From NCBI GenBank assembly GCA_964019055.1, contig OZ025207.1, forward strand, positions 24,771,617-24,835,616: 64,000 nt of DNA. Reading direction: 5' to 3'. A model generated the notes under the pieces. The model saw only the letters and a list, made by a program, of their open reading frames with translations. It ran no database searches and had not been told where the DNA came from. A program made the position numbers and the translations under genes. Source of the DNA: Anthopleura xanthogrammica (lineage: Eukaryota > Cnidaria > Anthozoa > Actiniaria > Actiniidae). Positions 51,303 to 63,240 of the stretch are shown here, in pieces (the first letter of the stretch is position 1; each line of letters opens with the position of its first letter).

Positions 51303-54300
51303 TTCCTTGTCAAGGAAAACTTGTCAAGGAAAACTTTCTCGTTTAGATGCCGTTTTAGTGCATACAGTTCTTACAGAGTGATTTGGCTCCTCCATAATCC
51401 ACACACGTGTTTCCCACGCACTGACAACAGCCGTTATGAAACCATCGAAAGCGACTGGCTCCCATTGATTGGCAGGACTTCTTGCATTTGGCTAGTGAAC
51501 GACAGCTCTCGAAGAAAGCTACTTTACACACTTGTGATCCTGGTTGGAAACCTGTTTGTCTGGATTGTCCGGGTACGACTGCCGGCCTGTTTCTTGTGGT
51601 GTTTGCTGTAGAAAAACAAAAAATAGTTATATACTTTGGCTTTCTTTATAGACCTATAAAACCCATAAATGAGAATTAATACTATGCTAGTATTGTTTTC
51701 CACTCAGGAGCTGATCAGCTCCTAAAGTCATAACAGCCAGCATTCAAAAGCATAAGCTAAGATTAGTATTTAACGCATATATTATTTAAGATTCGAAGGA
51801 TTTGTATGTTAAACACAGCCATGGCCCGACCACCGTCGTTTTCATGTTTTTGGTACATTTAAACGCTGTGCTATGCTGTGCCGTGCTGTGCCGTGCTGTG
51901 CTGTGCTGTGCTGTGCTGTGCTGTGCTGTGCTGTGCTGTGCTGTGCTGTGCTGTGCTGTGCTGTGCTGTGCTGTGCTGTGCTGTGCTGTGCTGTGCTGTG
52001 CTGTGCTGTGCTGTGCTGTGCTGTGCTGTGCTGTGCTGTGCTGTGCTGTGCTGTGCTGTGCTGTGCTGTGCTGTGCTGTGCTGTGCTGTGCTGTGCTGTG
52101 CTGTGCTGTGCTGTGCTGTGCTGTGCTGTGCTGTGCTGTGCTGTGCTGTGCTGTGCTGTGCTGTGCTGTGCTGTGCTGTGCTGTGCTGTGCTGTGCTGTG
52201 CTGTGCTGTGCTGTGCTGTGCTGTGCTGTGCTGTGCTGCGCTGTGCTGTGCTGTGCTGTGCTGTGCTGTGCTGGCTATCGGCTTTCTTAAACAAGGAGAC
52301 TGGAAAACGTTTCCTTCTTTCACATAAGTACATTCACAATAACGATCTGGCATAACTTCATATGGTCATAATATGACATGCAGTTGGTACACCCAGAAAA
52401 CCAAAGGCCATAAACTAAATAACGAATTAAATAATTGTTGTAAGACGTTGCTATGGCCAAGAATTCTTTTTACACGATCTCCCAAAACTCCTAAGTTTTA
52501 GAACTTCAGATTAGAAATATTCAATACAGCAATACCTCAGTGGATACTCTTCATTAAACGGAGAGCTAGTTGCAAGGGACCGAAATGTCTTGTTTACTGA
52601 CAAACCTCTGTTTAGTGAACATCGGTTCAAGGTCCCGAAGCTGTACGATTGATAGGGGTACCTATGTTTTACTGGCTTTTAATCAGCTGATGAAAGTCTT
52701 TAAATCTCATTATCTGCTCCAAATGGTGGTCAAACACAGACCACCATGTGCTGTCAGCCAGAAATAATTCTATTAAAAACTTGTGATTCAGCTGATGAAC
52801 ATTCCACACGAGACAGAGAAATGACTGTAAAAGTATCTTCCCGATTGATATATTTTAAAGAGCGATATCTTAAAGGGAGTATAGAAAAATCAAGGCTATT
52901 TGATGAAAGCTTGGAGACAAACCTCGCGAAGCGATATCCAATATATACTACGCCCATACACCCATGTCATTTATTCTAATGAAAAATGCATTTCTGTCGT
53001 CTCCTTGAAAAGATAATTTAATTTCTAAAACATAATTTAATTTCTAAAACATAATTTAATTTCTAAAACATTTTTTCTTCTGAAACACGCAAAATTCTTG
53101 TTCGCTGATTCGTGAATTTACAAAACTAAAAGTTGGATATTTGGCGAGAAATGATAGATAAACAGCTAATCAATTTGACAACATTCAGTTGGTCATATCT
53201 TCAAACATAGTGGCCATGTTTTTGGTTATTTCATTCCAAACAGAGTGTTTCCAAACAAAGAATCTCAAAAATTACCATACTCTAGGTCAAGGGCTAAAAT
53301 CTTGAACCTGTTGAGTATTTTTCGTGTGTACAAATTTATGAATTCCTGGCCACACATTAAGGGGTAAGAGGCCAGGCCCAGGGATCGATCAATTAAAGCA
53401 GCCGTCCGTGCTGAAACACTCAAGATTTATTGGCAAAGATTCGAATTAATGATCCCTGAACTCCCTATCATATGTGAATAGAGTCTATTCCGTGCTTCGA
53501 GGGTTTTTCCGCTTTGTACAAGTTTACTTCTCCAGCCAAAATCGACTTCGCATCTGTCTCAGTTGACAACATTAAAGGTCAAATTACATTACAAAGTACA
53601 ACTTTTGCTTTCATCTGTCGCATGCAATCTGTCTACGCCACGTTAACAACACGAATTGCGTCTTGTAAATCAACCCTTCTCCAACCAACTGACTATGACT
53701 TTTTTCTTGTCGTACACAACAGTCGTGAGGTTGATCGATTTACACGAAGCAATTCGTGTTGTAAGCGTAGCGTAAGCAGATTGCATGCGATAGTTTTAAG
53801 CAAAAGTGTCATCGTGTATAAAATCTGCCTTAACAAATTATTTACCGAAGGCGAAGTGAATATCGATGGATATTTATCGAGACGCAAACGTATATAGTCG
53901 AGGCAAATATTCATCATATTCACTGATGCCGAGATGAATAAATGTTTGAAAATTACGTTTTTATCTTACTTCCGCTTATGCAAACTTTAACCAAATCTCA
54001 TAACCACCGCTCAAGCAGTGAATATCGTCTCATAATCACTGGTCGCTTGAACATTCACAGCGCGCGAAACTCTATATTATAGTCTAAAATTATACTTATA
54101 TACGTGCTGTAAGTCAGAACCGTATTTTCTCACTCATACGTTAACCATTCTTATGGGAAGCCATTTCAATGTTACGACATGTTATACCGTGTACGTGCTG
54201 TAAGTCAGAACCTAATGTTTCACACTTATACGATAACCATTCTTATGGAATGCCATTTCAATGTTACAGCATGTCGTACCATGTACGTGCTGTAAGTCAG

Positions 54301-56428
54301 TACCGTATGCTTTCCACTCATGCCTAGGACATGGCGAGAAATTATGGACACGCACGCGCAGTAGATGAGTTTGCAAAACAAAATGGTCGATCAGCGTATA
54401 GACTTTGTATGGGATAAAAGTCAAAAAAGATATTATCTCATATGCATGTGCCCAGGAATTTCCGAAATGTTCAATCTGATCTTGCTTGTAGACACCGAGA
54501 GCTAGCAAACTGTCAATCTCATCGATAGGATATATCCTTGTATATTCTTTGCGGTAGGAGCACAATTTCTCCGAAGTGGAATCAAGAAAGCATTATAGGG
54601 CGATGACCCACACCACCATCATTGAAAAAGTAAATAATGCCTTTGTCAAGAGAACACGAACAGATTTGAAAGATGTTCTATCTTCTCCAACTTGCCAAGT
54701 CGTTGCACTTCTTAGTTTAATGTACCAAAAACTCCAACAATAAATATACGTTGCTGTATAAGGCTTTACCTTTGAAGGGGTTTGAAGAACGCGCATCACT
54801 GGAGATAATTAATTCAATATCAACAATACTTTTAACAATACATAATTTTCCAGCGATGTGCGATGTATGACTTTAAAAAATATATCTCAAAAGTTTGGAT
54901 AGGATAAGCTGTAAAAATTTCCCCACATTCTGGATATAGCTATGATCGATGGATGTAGGAAGTTTAAAGAAACAACTTGGCGTCGTTTCAAAGAGTTCGG
55001 CAAAATTGTGATTTTGGGAAAAACTCTCATTTCGATTATCTAACGGCCTTTAGTAAATAAATATTTATTCAATGATTGATTAAGAATTAACGCCGATTTT
55101 TCGTAAGTTATACTATCAAAAAATTTCGGTTCCATCTTAGACGATCGTCATAACTTTTTTCCTGCCGTAAATTTGCCATTCAAATTTGTACACAAGCTGT
55201 ACCTGGAATAGTTGATAAGATTCTGAAACTTTCAGAAAAATCGTATTCGAAGATGAGGAGAAAAAAGCCAAGGACTAAAAATATATTTGTTTGAATTTCC
55301 GCCGTTATAAGTCATCCACTTATGAAAATATGAAAATAAGGTACGCTTATAAAATTTAGGATATTCAAATTACAATATATGAAAAATTCAGTTAAATTAA
55401 CGCTATACTTTATCTAAGCGAGAGAGAATAAAGTTGAGCAAAATTCGCACTGAATTAGTTAGAAGTCCGAACTAGACTTTCTTGTTTACAAAGCAGCATA
55501 ATGTCAGCAGCCAATCAGAAGCCACGATTCTGTGAACATGATTGACGGCTGATTTTGTCATGAATAATAATCTCCGCCCATTGATGTCCAAAATTTCTCG
55601 TCATGGAACTATTCTTAATGTTAGGGCATGTCGTACCGTGTACGTGCTGTAAGTCAGTACCGTATGTTTCCCACTCATTCATAGGAGAAATATTCTTTTT
55701 TCCCATTCATATACCAAAACTTCTCTATAGATCGTTTTCACTCACGTAATAAAGAGGCCATGTTTTTGCATAAAACTGAATTCAATAACCAACTTTCGAT
55801 ATCCTGGTTGAATGATCACACATTCTTTTGTTTCCCCGGAGCCTCGTCTTGAATTGCTTTGAGCGTGATCACTCAACCAGGATATCAAACGTTGGCTATT
55901 CCCTGAGGATAGAAAACTACACCAATATCGCCGCTCTGACGGTAAGTGGAAACGGTCTAATATTCAAGTTTGTTACGACCTACCGTTTGGAGGATTCGTA
56001 GAAGAAATGGTGGACTGGGGTCGAGATATGAAAACTGTTCCTTCGGCACCGAAGCTCAATGCATAAAAAAGCGATGGAATCGGTGCAAGTTTTCCAAAGG
56101 TACTGACCGCGTGGAAGGGTAAAGCCCTGCTGATATGCGCCAAACACAGCCCAAGACAATCACAACAATCAGACCACAGGGAGCCCAAACATCGGGTGCA
56201 GTCTGCACAACACGAACAGTCAGGTAGTTGACAAGTACAAGACCCCATGATCTGACAGGCGGAGATCCGTGATGCACATACTTGTTTATCGCAAGTACGG
56301 AAGCCAGGATGTGTTGGCGTGCTCCTGGGCTTTATGCTGGGACCAGTTTGAGGTAACGTTGATTGTGTTGTGGGATTGAGAAGAAAAAAAATAAAAACGA
56401 TACAAACTCTATATTTTGAGATACGCAT
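51271..56428 (-). CDS. TWSG1-like: Twisted gastrulation homologue (259 aa, 2 exons)
   Basis: Exon 1 is 56428-55984 and exon 2 is 51605-51271 on the minus strand (intron GTAGGT...CTACAG, phase 1; total 780 nt). A hydrophobic N-terminus (about residues 8-18, VCIVFIFFLL) is a signal peptide. The N-terminal Cys-rich domain reads CDKQVCASRISACQIMGSC, CSCCADCTRCLGSLWSDC and CDCLGLC; the C-terminal domain carries FFESCRSLAKCKKSCQSMGA, FRWFHNGCCQCVG and a final CKNCM. This is the full two-domain layout of twisted gastrulation, a secreted BMP-binding protein that works with chordin and tolloid in dorsoventral or directive-axis patterning. Beyond CKNCM, where vertebrate proteins end within a residue or two, this frame runs about 30 residues more, and the stop lies in a MITE. 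Lower-case details to trust less: the exact C-terminus. Confidence 0.93.
51868..52273. repeat. (TGTGC)n pentanucleotide satellite in TWSG1 intron
   Basis: About 80 tandem copies of CTGTG, nearly perfect, with few variants (CCGTG at the start, CTGCG at about 52236). The five open frames through it on both strands are artefacts. Confidence 0.97.
53603..53808. mobile_element. Hairpin element (about 58-bp arms)
   Basis: CTTTTGCTTTCATCTGTCGC and ATGCAATCTGTCTACGC are matched inverted near the right end by AGCAGATTGCATGCGATAGT and TTAAGCAAAAG; inner arms share AACACGAATTG. Confidence 0.75.
54085..54320. repeat. About 90-bp tandem repeat, 2-3 copies
   Basis: The unit contains CGTGCTGTAAGTCAGAACCG, CTCATACG, TAACCATTCTTATG and CCATTTCAATGTTAC. 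Single diverged copies are at 55620-55690 and 5575-5630. Confidence 0.8.
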
Positions 56429-56854
56429 CTTGTATCATCCAATGCGGGGAGTAAAACAGCGAAGATGAAATCTAAATTGGGAGGGATAAAGAAAAAGAAG
56501 TAAGAACCAGGATTGATCGCTAAATCACACAAGATGAGTAAGCGACAAGGTCAAAACAATTGTTCAAAATAATGAGGGATATGAATGGAAACATACAGGC
56601 CTAGGATTTCACTTCCAGAAGTGGTTGGTTCCGTGGTAACCCGACCACCCCCTCCCCCTCCCCCTAAATCGGGTCCCGTACAATGGCATGAAAAAACATG
56701 CGCAAAGAAAAGAAGGAAGAGCAAAGAAAAAAATGGAGAAAAGTAGAAAAGAGAAAGAAAAGGGGGGGAAGAAAAAAGAATAAAAAAGAGAAAAGAACAG
56801 AAGAGATGGAAGCCGGAAGAGAAGAGAAAAAAAATAGGAGAAAAAGTTTATTAA

Positions 56855-57035
56855 AAAAAGAAAAGAAAAGAAAAGAAAAGAAAGAAAAGAAAAGAAAAGA
56901 AAAGAAAAGAAAAGAAAAGAAAAGAAAAGAAAAGAAAAGAAAAGAAAAGAAAAGAAAAGAAAAGAAAAGAAAAGAAAAGAAAAGAAAAGAAAAGAAAAGA
57001 AAAGAAAAGAAAAGAAAAGAAAAGAAAAGAAAAGA
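56855..57035. repeat. (AAAAG)n satellite
   Basis: About 35 copies of the pentamer AAAAG, set in a longer purine-only stretch (56690-57120). Confidence 0.97.
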
Positions 57036-57405
57036 TAAAGAAAGCTAAACGAAGCAAAAGGAAGGAAAGGCAAGACGTAAAAAAAGCAAAAAAATTAGAG
57101 AAAAGAGAAGAGAAGACAAAACAAAACGAAACCAAACGATGTCAATGACACCAAATGACGCGATATTTGGTGCGCAGTTAAAGTCCTAAACCTCCACTTA
57201 ACCTTGTACCAGCTTCCTGCTCATCCGTCTAGTACTTCCTACTGTTGAAAGGCCCCCTACACCCCTATAAGTGGCTCAAAGGCAGGGGCAGTTCTTGTCA
57301 TTTAACGGTCTACTAGTCAACTAGCCCTAAGCTAAGATCATTGAATGCAATCCTATAAGACTTTTATTGCTCTATTTATCTAAAGTATCAAACATGTAAT
57401 TTGTT

Positions 57406-57548
57406 AGAGTGAAATCTCTAAACCCGTGAAATAAGAATTACTTGTTAAAGTGTAATAGCCAAATAAACACAAAAGAAAACAATAGAATTAGGGTCTGCTA
57501 AAGTGTATTAGTCTAATATCTATTTCACGGGTTTAGTGTTTTCACTCT
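57406..57548. mobile_element. Hairpin element, AAACCCGTGAAATA family
   Basis: GTTAGAGTGAAATCTCTAAA with CCCGTGAAATA at the left is matched inverted by TATTTCACGGGTTTAG and TTTTCACTCTAC at the right. Rearranged relatives (TTCACGGGTTAGAGCGGTTC, CACTTTAATAAGCACACTTT twice) occupy 58500-58760. Confidence 0.65.
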
Positions 57549-57699
57549 ACCAATGTACGCTAGACTAGAGTGAGTGGATAATTAAGGGTCTGGATTAGTG
57601 TTCGGCGAGAATGTCTTTGATTTCTCAACACAAGTTTGCTAATGTAGTTATCAATAATGATTTATCTAGATTGTATATATATAGCAGATGACGAAGTTA

Positions 57700-57783
57700 G
57701 GGGGGAGAGACAGAGAGAGACAGAGACAGAGACAGAGAGACAGAGAGACAGAGAGACAGAGAGACAGAGAGACAGAGAGAGAC

Positions 57784-57863
<80 letters not shown>
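57700..57863. repeat. GACAGA/(GA)n microsatellite
   Basis: GACAGAGAGA units pass into pure GA repeat (about 57806-57862). Confidence 0.97.
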
Positions 57864-57866
<3 letters not shown>

Positions 57867-58947
57867 ACGGATCGATAACAGTCACTTCAATCATCAAGTT
57901 CAGTTCAACTAAAACATAGCAAACAAGAATCGCTAAGCTAAGCAAGATACCAAACGAACACAACATGTTTTTCAGTTTTTACTACGATTCCAATATCTTA
58001 CTCAAAGTTCAAATTAGGGTCAAGAACAAAATGGAGTCCATGGCCAAATACAAGGGTAGTTTAGACGAAAAATATCGCGAAATGATTAATGTGCATTCCA
58101 TGCATATGCCCCCTAGATTGAGAAAACCAAGGAATGCGAATGCTCTACTGAGCAAAATACACGAAAAACACATTTCAAACGATACATTTTCCTTGGAATC
58201 TCCTAGTTGTTTTCAGAAAGAGAATATTTGTGTTGAGTAATCCAGAGCAATTAAAAATTAATCCCAAGCACACTACATGTTCAAAGTAAGGGTATTAACG
58301 ATGTACTGCCAATGAGCACGAGAATATCATGACAAAATACAATGAATGTCTAGTAAAATTTTCTGTGATTTTCATTACTGATTTAGCCCGTGAAAGAAAA
58401 ATGACTATATAGTTAGTACTAGTTGATAAAGAACAAAAGAAAACAGTGGATATAGAGTCTACTAACTATTAGTTTGCCAATTTTTTATGGGCCAAAGTAA
58501 AATCACTCTATTAGAGCGGTTCTCTGATTCTTTTGTTTTCTATCGTGTTTTTTTTTTTTACTATTACACTTTAATAAGCACACTTTGCTTCACGGGTTAG
58601 AGCGGTTCTCATAAACCCGTGAAACACACTTTAGCATATTACACTCTATTTCACTCTGATTCTTTAGTTTTCTATTGTGTTTTTTTACTATTACACTTTA
58701 ATAAGCACACTTTGTTTCACGGGTTAATGAGAACGACTCTAATGAGAACAATTCTATAGCCCTGCAGTTTTATTATATTATATTTTATAGTTTAGTTCGT
58801 ATATAAACTTTGTTTTAAAGGTTTGGTGTGAATAAGTACTCTCTGTAGTATTTTAAAACTGATACTCTCGAGTTGAGTGTGGCAAGTAGAAGAAAAACAA
58901 CAACAACACAGTTTTTGAACACGTTGGACTGAAGAGCAAAATAATGA

Positions 58948-59517
58948 GGTGTAAAAACAATCGAATTCACGCCTTCACAGAATGAAGGTTGTACAAGCAC
59001 TAAGTGCGAAGTTGGAAACAAGATAAGAAGTCTCTATACTAATGAAGTTAATAAGCTAATACATGAGAAAGATAGGCTTTACTTACCTGTTACTGATCCA
59101 AAATTCTTTGAGTTGAGTTTCTTTGATGCGACAAAACCCTTTCCAGTCCACGAGTATAGGAATTTGGAACTGAGAAAACAATTCAAGGACCTAGTCCAAT
59201 TCGTTCATTTGGTCTTGGCGATTATAAAAAGTCAAAGACACAAGCCCTAATCTTTTTTGAGCTTTTTTGGCTTGATGAGTGTTCGCAGTCAGTGGTCATC
59301 GACTTTGATCTTCAATGCCACTCAGTGCTTCTTTCAACCCCACATCAGACTACGCTGTCAACAGCGACTTTTTTAAGTCAATACACGGTAGTGATGCATG
59401 AAGAGACTTTGACACCTAAGGCCATCATGTCTATTGTCGTCAATTGAAAATGAACTCACAGAGCTGGCAATGTTTGCCAACTTTATAAGGTGCGACAGGA
59501 TGAGTTCTGTAAAATAA
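58948..59517 (+). pseudogene. Unidentified frameshifted coding remnant
   Basis: Three overlapping frames give a protein-like reading if two shifts are allowed: frame A 58948 to about 59195 (KIRSLYTNEVNKLIHEKDRL, FFELSFFDATKPFPVHEYRN), frame B about 59195-59445 (IRSFGLGDYKKSKTQALIFF, QSVVIDFDLQCHSVLLSTPH, EETLTPKAIMS), frame C about 59440-59517 (SSIENELTELAMFANFIRCD). The composition and continuity across the joins suggest one decayed (or mis-assembled) gene. A separate frame at 58031-58240 (MESMAKYKGSLDEKYREMIN...) could be an upstream part, and the open frame at 59655-59904 a downstream one. I do not recognise the family. Confidence 0.4.
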
Positions 59518-60520
59518 TCAGTCTATTCAATTGACGACTTTGAACCCTTGGTCTATTTGTATTAGATGTGTAAAACGGCTGTGCTGTAAATATTGTGAAT
59601 ACCTTGTATTTTAATCAATGAGAGTTCAACCCGAGAAAGTTCCTGTCTGCTATTGGGAAAACTATTTAAAAAGTGTTTTCGAAACTTTCAAAATCCTATT
59701 TCTTCTACTGCAAATTTCATCCTAGTTTACCCGACCTTGACTCGTTTTATTTTCGGATACAAGTTTGCATGCAGCTTACAAAATGTAATAAAAGTCTTTC
59801 AGCAGGGTTTAAGCAATGATTGTCTGTCAACCGACTCCCACATGCTTGATACTGTACAAGGTCACAGAACCGAAAAGTATCATATTGATTGCTACTTGAA
59901 ATAGAGCGTCTAATCCTATCCCTAATACCCCGAGAATGCTACGTCTTTTCAACAACAAGATGTGAAAAATCGAAGGATTATCATCAAGGCTTGAGGTCTT
60001 CTTTGCAGAGGTCAACCCAAGAGCCAAGAGCTTTTTGCTAATCTGTTATCGTAATATTTAGTTAAGCTGTTTGTTCGATAAACTTGTGTTTGTCAACGAC
60101 TCTAAGCTTTCTTGTGTCCGTGGTCGTAGCCTAAAGCTGTATAAAAACAAGTTTGACGCACTAGACAAATTATAAGCATCATCACTTCGATCCTGCCAAC
60201 CGGCACAGCAGACAATGACCACGTTTAAATTCCCTGCATTTCACTTGACTTGGGGATTATTTCGAATCTTTTTCACAAAATTACAAAGAATTTCGTGGTT
60301 ATCAACTGACGTTTACATTTGCCATATTAGAACGATGTACGAATATAATGCAAATGAGCAAAACCTATTATTTGAGTTCATTTGCATTAGATTCGGTACA
60401 TGTGAACTTCAACTTCTAAACCGGGCCTAAGATGTAAATATTTTCTATTAAAATAACATGTTCTGAAAATAATGGAATCGCTTCACTGTGCAGTTCTTTT
60501 TAAACAGTTTAAACCTCACA

Positions 60521-61125
60521 GCAGGCTCCTCTAACACCCTTGGCTAGAGTCACGATTGTAGGGTTTACTGCAGTACATTTTCAAGTGAGTGAATAGAGCC
60601 TTCTCAAAATTATCTTGGATGCGAGCTCCTCTAACACCCTCGGCTAGAGTCACGATTGTAGGGTTTACTGCAGTACATTTTCAAGTGAGTGAATAGAGCC
60701 TTCTCAAAATTGTCTTGGATGCGAGCTCCTCTAACACCCTCGGCTAGAGTCACGATTGTAGGGTTTACTGCAGTACATTTTCAAGTGAGTGAATAGAGCC
60801 TTCTCAAAATTGTCTTGGATGCGAGCTCCTCTAACACCCTCGGCTAGAGTCACGATTGTAGGGTTTACTGCAGTACATTTTCAAGTGAGTGAATAGAGCC
60901 TTCTCAAAATTGTCTTGGATGCGAGCTCCTCTAACACCCTCGGCTAGAGTCACGATTGTAGGGTTTACTGCAGTACATTTTCAAGTGAGTGAATAGAGCC
61001 TTCTCAAAATTGTCTTGGATGCGAGCTCCTCTAACACCCTCGGCTAGAGTCACGATTGTAGGGTTTACTGCAGTACATTTTCAAGTGAGTGAATAGAGCC
61101 TTCTCAAAATTATCTTGGATGCGAG
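60521..61125. repeat. 100-bp satellite, six copies
   Basis: Unit GCGAGCTCCTCTAACACCCT CGGCTAGAGTCACGATTGTA GGGTTTACTGCAGTACATTT (then TCAAGTGAGTGAATAGAGCC and TTCTCAAAATTGTCTTGGAT) starts at 60521, 60621, 60721, 60821, 60921 and 61021, exactly 100 bp apart. Copies differ at only a few sites. It is followed by an inverted pair GGCTAACATG / CATGTTAGCC (61131 and 61199). Confidence 0.97.
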
Positions 61126-62072
61126 CTCGAGGCTAACATGAAACACAAAATCAGTCACACTTATTCTCGATGGAACAAGTGACATTCTATTTGTATTTCC
61201 ATGTTAGCCTTGCATCAAGATGATTTTGAAAAGGTTCCATGGAGACAATGGCATACAATACACCCGAAATGAGAGACAATGATTAAAATAAAATGCAGAT
61301 AGATAATAATAATAGATTAGAGACCGAATGCCAATATGGCTGCCATTGACTTTCAGAAATAAAAACCTAATCTTAAAAAGTAAGCACAACCATCAGAAAG
61401 AGAAAACAGAAATATATATTTTTTGAAAAAGTTTTATTGCTATAAACAGAATTCAAGTGAAGCTATTTGGAATCAAAATTACAGAGATTTGTATGTGTTC
61501 AGTGAACTGTTTCCTTCCTAGCCTCGGAAAAATTGTCAGATGAATTTTTAGAGAAGCCAAAAAAGCGTAATACTAATACATAGGACATTTTTGTATATAG
61601 CACCCCCAATACTTTTGGCCTAGGGCCCTCCTCCAATATTTTCAGGCCTTGTCACAGCCCAGTAACAAGCAAAGTGACTTGCTGTACTTCACTGCACTTG
61701 TTATAATTTTGCTTTCATTTCTAACTGACCTGATGATGTTGTCGAGATGACAATGAAACCGTTGTCTTGTTTCTTTAGTAGTATTATAATCATTATTACG
61801 TAAAAGTTGATCGAAATCATGGGAACAGTGCATAAAACAAAGCATCCTAGCACCGCATGCATGGGCTTTTATCACACGGCGGCCATTTTGTTTGAAACAA
61901 TGGGTTTTAAGTCCCAAAACCATAAATTCAAATTCAAACTGCATTTCTCTCAATGATGGTTAACCGTTTCTGTTTCCAAGATCCATTAAGGTTTGATGAC
62001 AGGCACTACGAATATCTACAAATCTTATTAATAAATGACTGGGTTAATACTGGAATTAAGACTCACTACCTC

Positions 62073-62380
62073 TCCCGGGGGGGGGGGGGGGGGGGTACTT
62101 CGGGTCATTTCATACGGGGATGCTCCGCCCGGACTCTCGACCCCTTACCCTTTTCTATACCAAATTTCAGCGAAAAAGTACCCCTTTTATACACCTTTTA
62201 GCCTGACAAATTACCCGTTTCGTATACCTTTGAAGAAAATCTACCCCTTTTTATACCAAGAATCACGAATTTCAACCCCTTTTCTATACGTGCGGCCTGA
62301 AAAAAGTACCCCTTTCGGGCGGAGCATCCCCGTATAGTCCATTATAGGGAGTACCCCTACCCCCCCCCCCCCCCCAGGGG
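62073..62380. mobile_element. TIR element with G/C-run ends
   Basis: The left end is a run of G (62078-62095) followed by TACTTCGGGTCATTTCATAC and GGGGATGCTCCGCCCG; the right end is the inverted CGGGCGGAGCATCCCCGTAT followed by a C run (62360-62376). The interior repeats a TACCCCTTTT(C)TATAC motif several times. No ORF of note. Confidence 0.8.
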
Positions 62381-62630
62381 GGCTCGACGACGCTCAACGA
62401 TCGATGTACATCCAAGTTTCGCAAGGCAGGTAGTTTTCCTCCTGAACCATAACCTTATAACCCATGATGGTCAACCAGGATGAAAATGTCAGTTATCTAC
62501 AACTGGAAAACTGCCGATCGTCGAGCGTCGTCGAGGATTTGGAGAAAGAAAGAAGCAGCTTTGTAATTACTTCTAATAATCAGTCGACATTCAAAAATGG
62601 CACAGTCGTGCTTGATGATGCCTTTTAATA
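62376..62630 (+). pseudogene. Duplicated 5' end of the GPCR fragment
   Basis: 62380-62507 repeats 63157-63286 (GCTCGACGACGCTCAACGAT, AGGCAGGTAGTTTTCCTCCT, and the coding start MMVNQDENVSYLQLENC). After the shared Cys codon it diverges into a 54-codon frame from 62464 that ends at a TAA near 62628. The diverged part (62508-62575) is the inverse of 63117-63180. Confidence 0.75.
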
Positions 62631-63240
62631 AAATCCCGCAAAAAATCTTGCGTCATACCGTCGTCTCTCATCTCATCAGTGGCTTCACATTAAATACCGA
62701 CCTGTTTGCGTAAAGTTCAAGTCGTCCAATTTAATGAACTTCTTTCGAAATCATATTAATAATCGGTTGCGATCAATCACTGATGAAGCAATAAGGGAAG
62801 AAAATGCTTGGCAAAAAATAATGAAAACAATGTTGGAACAATACACAAAACGAATTCTAGATTTCCGATCTAGACATTGTGGAACTGAAGTGACATCTTG
62901 ATCAATATACAGTCTGTAAACACGTACTAATATTCGAAGAGAAAAGGAAGAAGGGTCAGTGTCATTTTTAGAGTGAGCAGGCACTAAGGTTTATTTTAGA
63001 GTTTGTGATCCTGCTTTGAGCCGAGTTAGTTTATTCGGAACAGAAACGTCAAGACAGCATTCAAGACTGAGGGAAGACTGTCATCATCAGGCACGGCGTG
63101 TCATTTTTGATTTCCACCATTATTAGAAGTAATTACAAAGTCGGTTCTTTCTCCAGGTGCTCGACGACGCTCAACGATCGATGTACATCCAAGTTTTACA
63201 AGGCAGGTAGTTTTCCTCCTGAACCATAACCTTATAACCC

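Larger units (their letters stand above)
52274..55983. other. Rest of the TWSG1 intron
   Basis: No exon seen. Contents: a dispersed repeat similar to 5400-5640 (52690-52820), three short copies of ATAATTTAATTTCTAAAAC (53010-53070), a SINE-like fragment (53465-53530), the hairpin at 53603-53808, the tandem array at 54085-54320, one further unit at 55620-55690 and a MITE relative at 55790-55905. Confidence 0.6.
56429..57650. other. Upstream flank of TWSG1 with purine-rich DNA
   Basis: No gene seen. It contains the AAAAG satellite and, at 57390-57560, a hairpin element. A TATA-like TATATTTTGAG lies just inside the transcribed end at about 56410; no confident promoter call. Confidence 0.5.

Noticed and set aside
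51802..52355. Five frames of 149-163 codons on both strands (CCAVL / HSTAQ repeats)
   Set aside because: The (TGTGC)n satellite is open in all frames; it lies in the TWSG1 intron.
54212..54565. 117-codon minus-strand frame in the TWSG1 intron
   Set aside because: Its C-terminal part lies in the 90-bp tandem repeat and the rest shows no recognisable domain or splice support.
56609..57135. Lys/Glu- or Phe/Ser-rich frames up to 154 codons
   Set aside because: Translations of the AAAAG satellite and purine tract.
60521..61125. CRISPR-like regular spacing
   Set aside because: Contiguous 100-bp satellite with no variable spacers, in a eukaryotic genome.
61642..61953. 103-codon minus-strand frame (MREMQFEFEFMVLGLKTHC...)
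   Set aside because: No recognisable family, and the region contains sequence resembling a degraded dispersed repeat; not supported as a gene.
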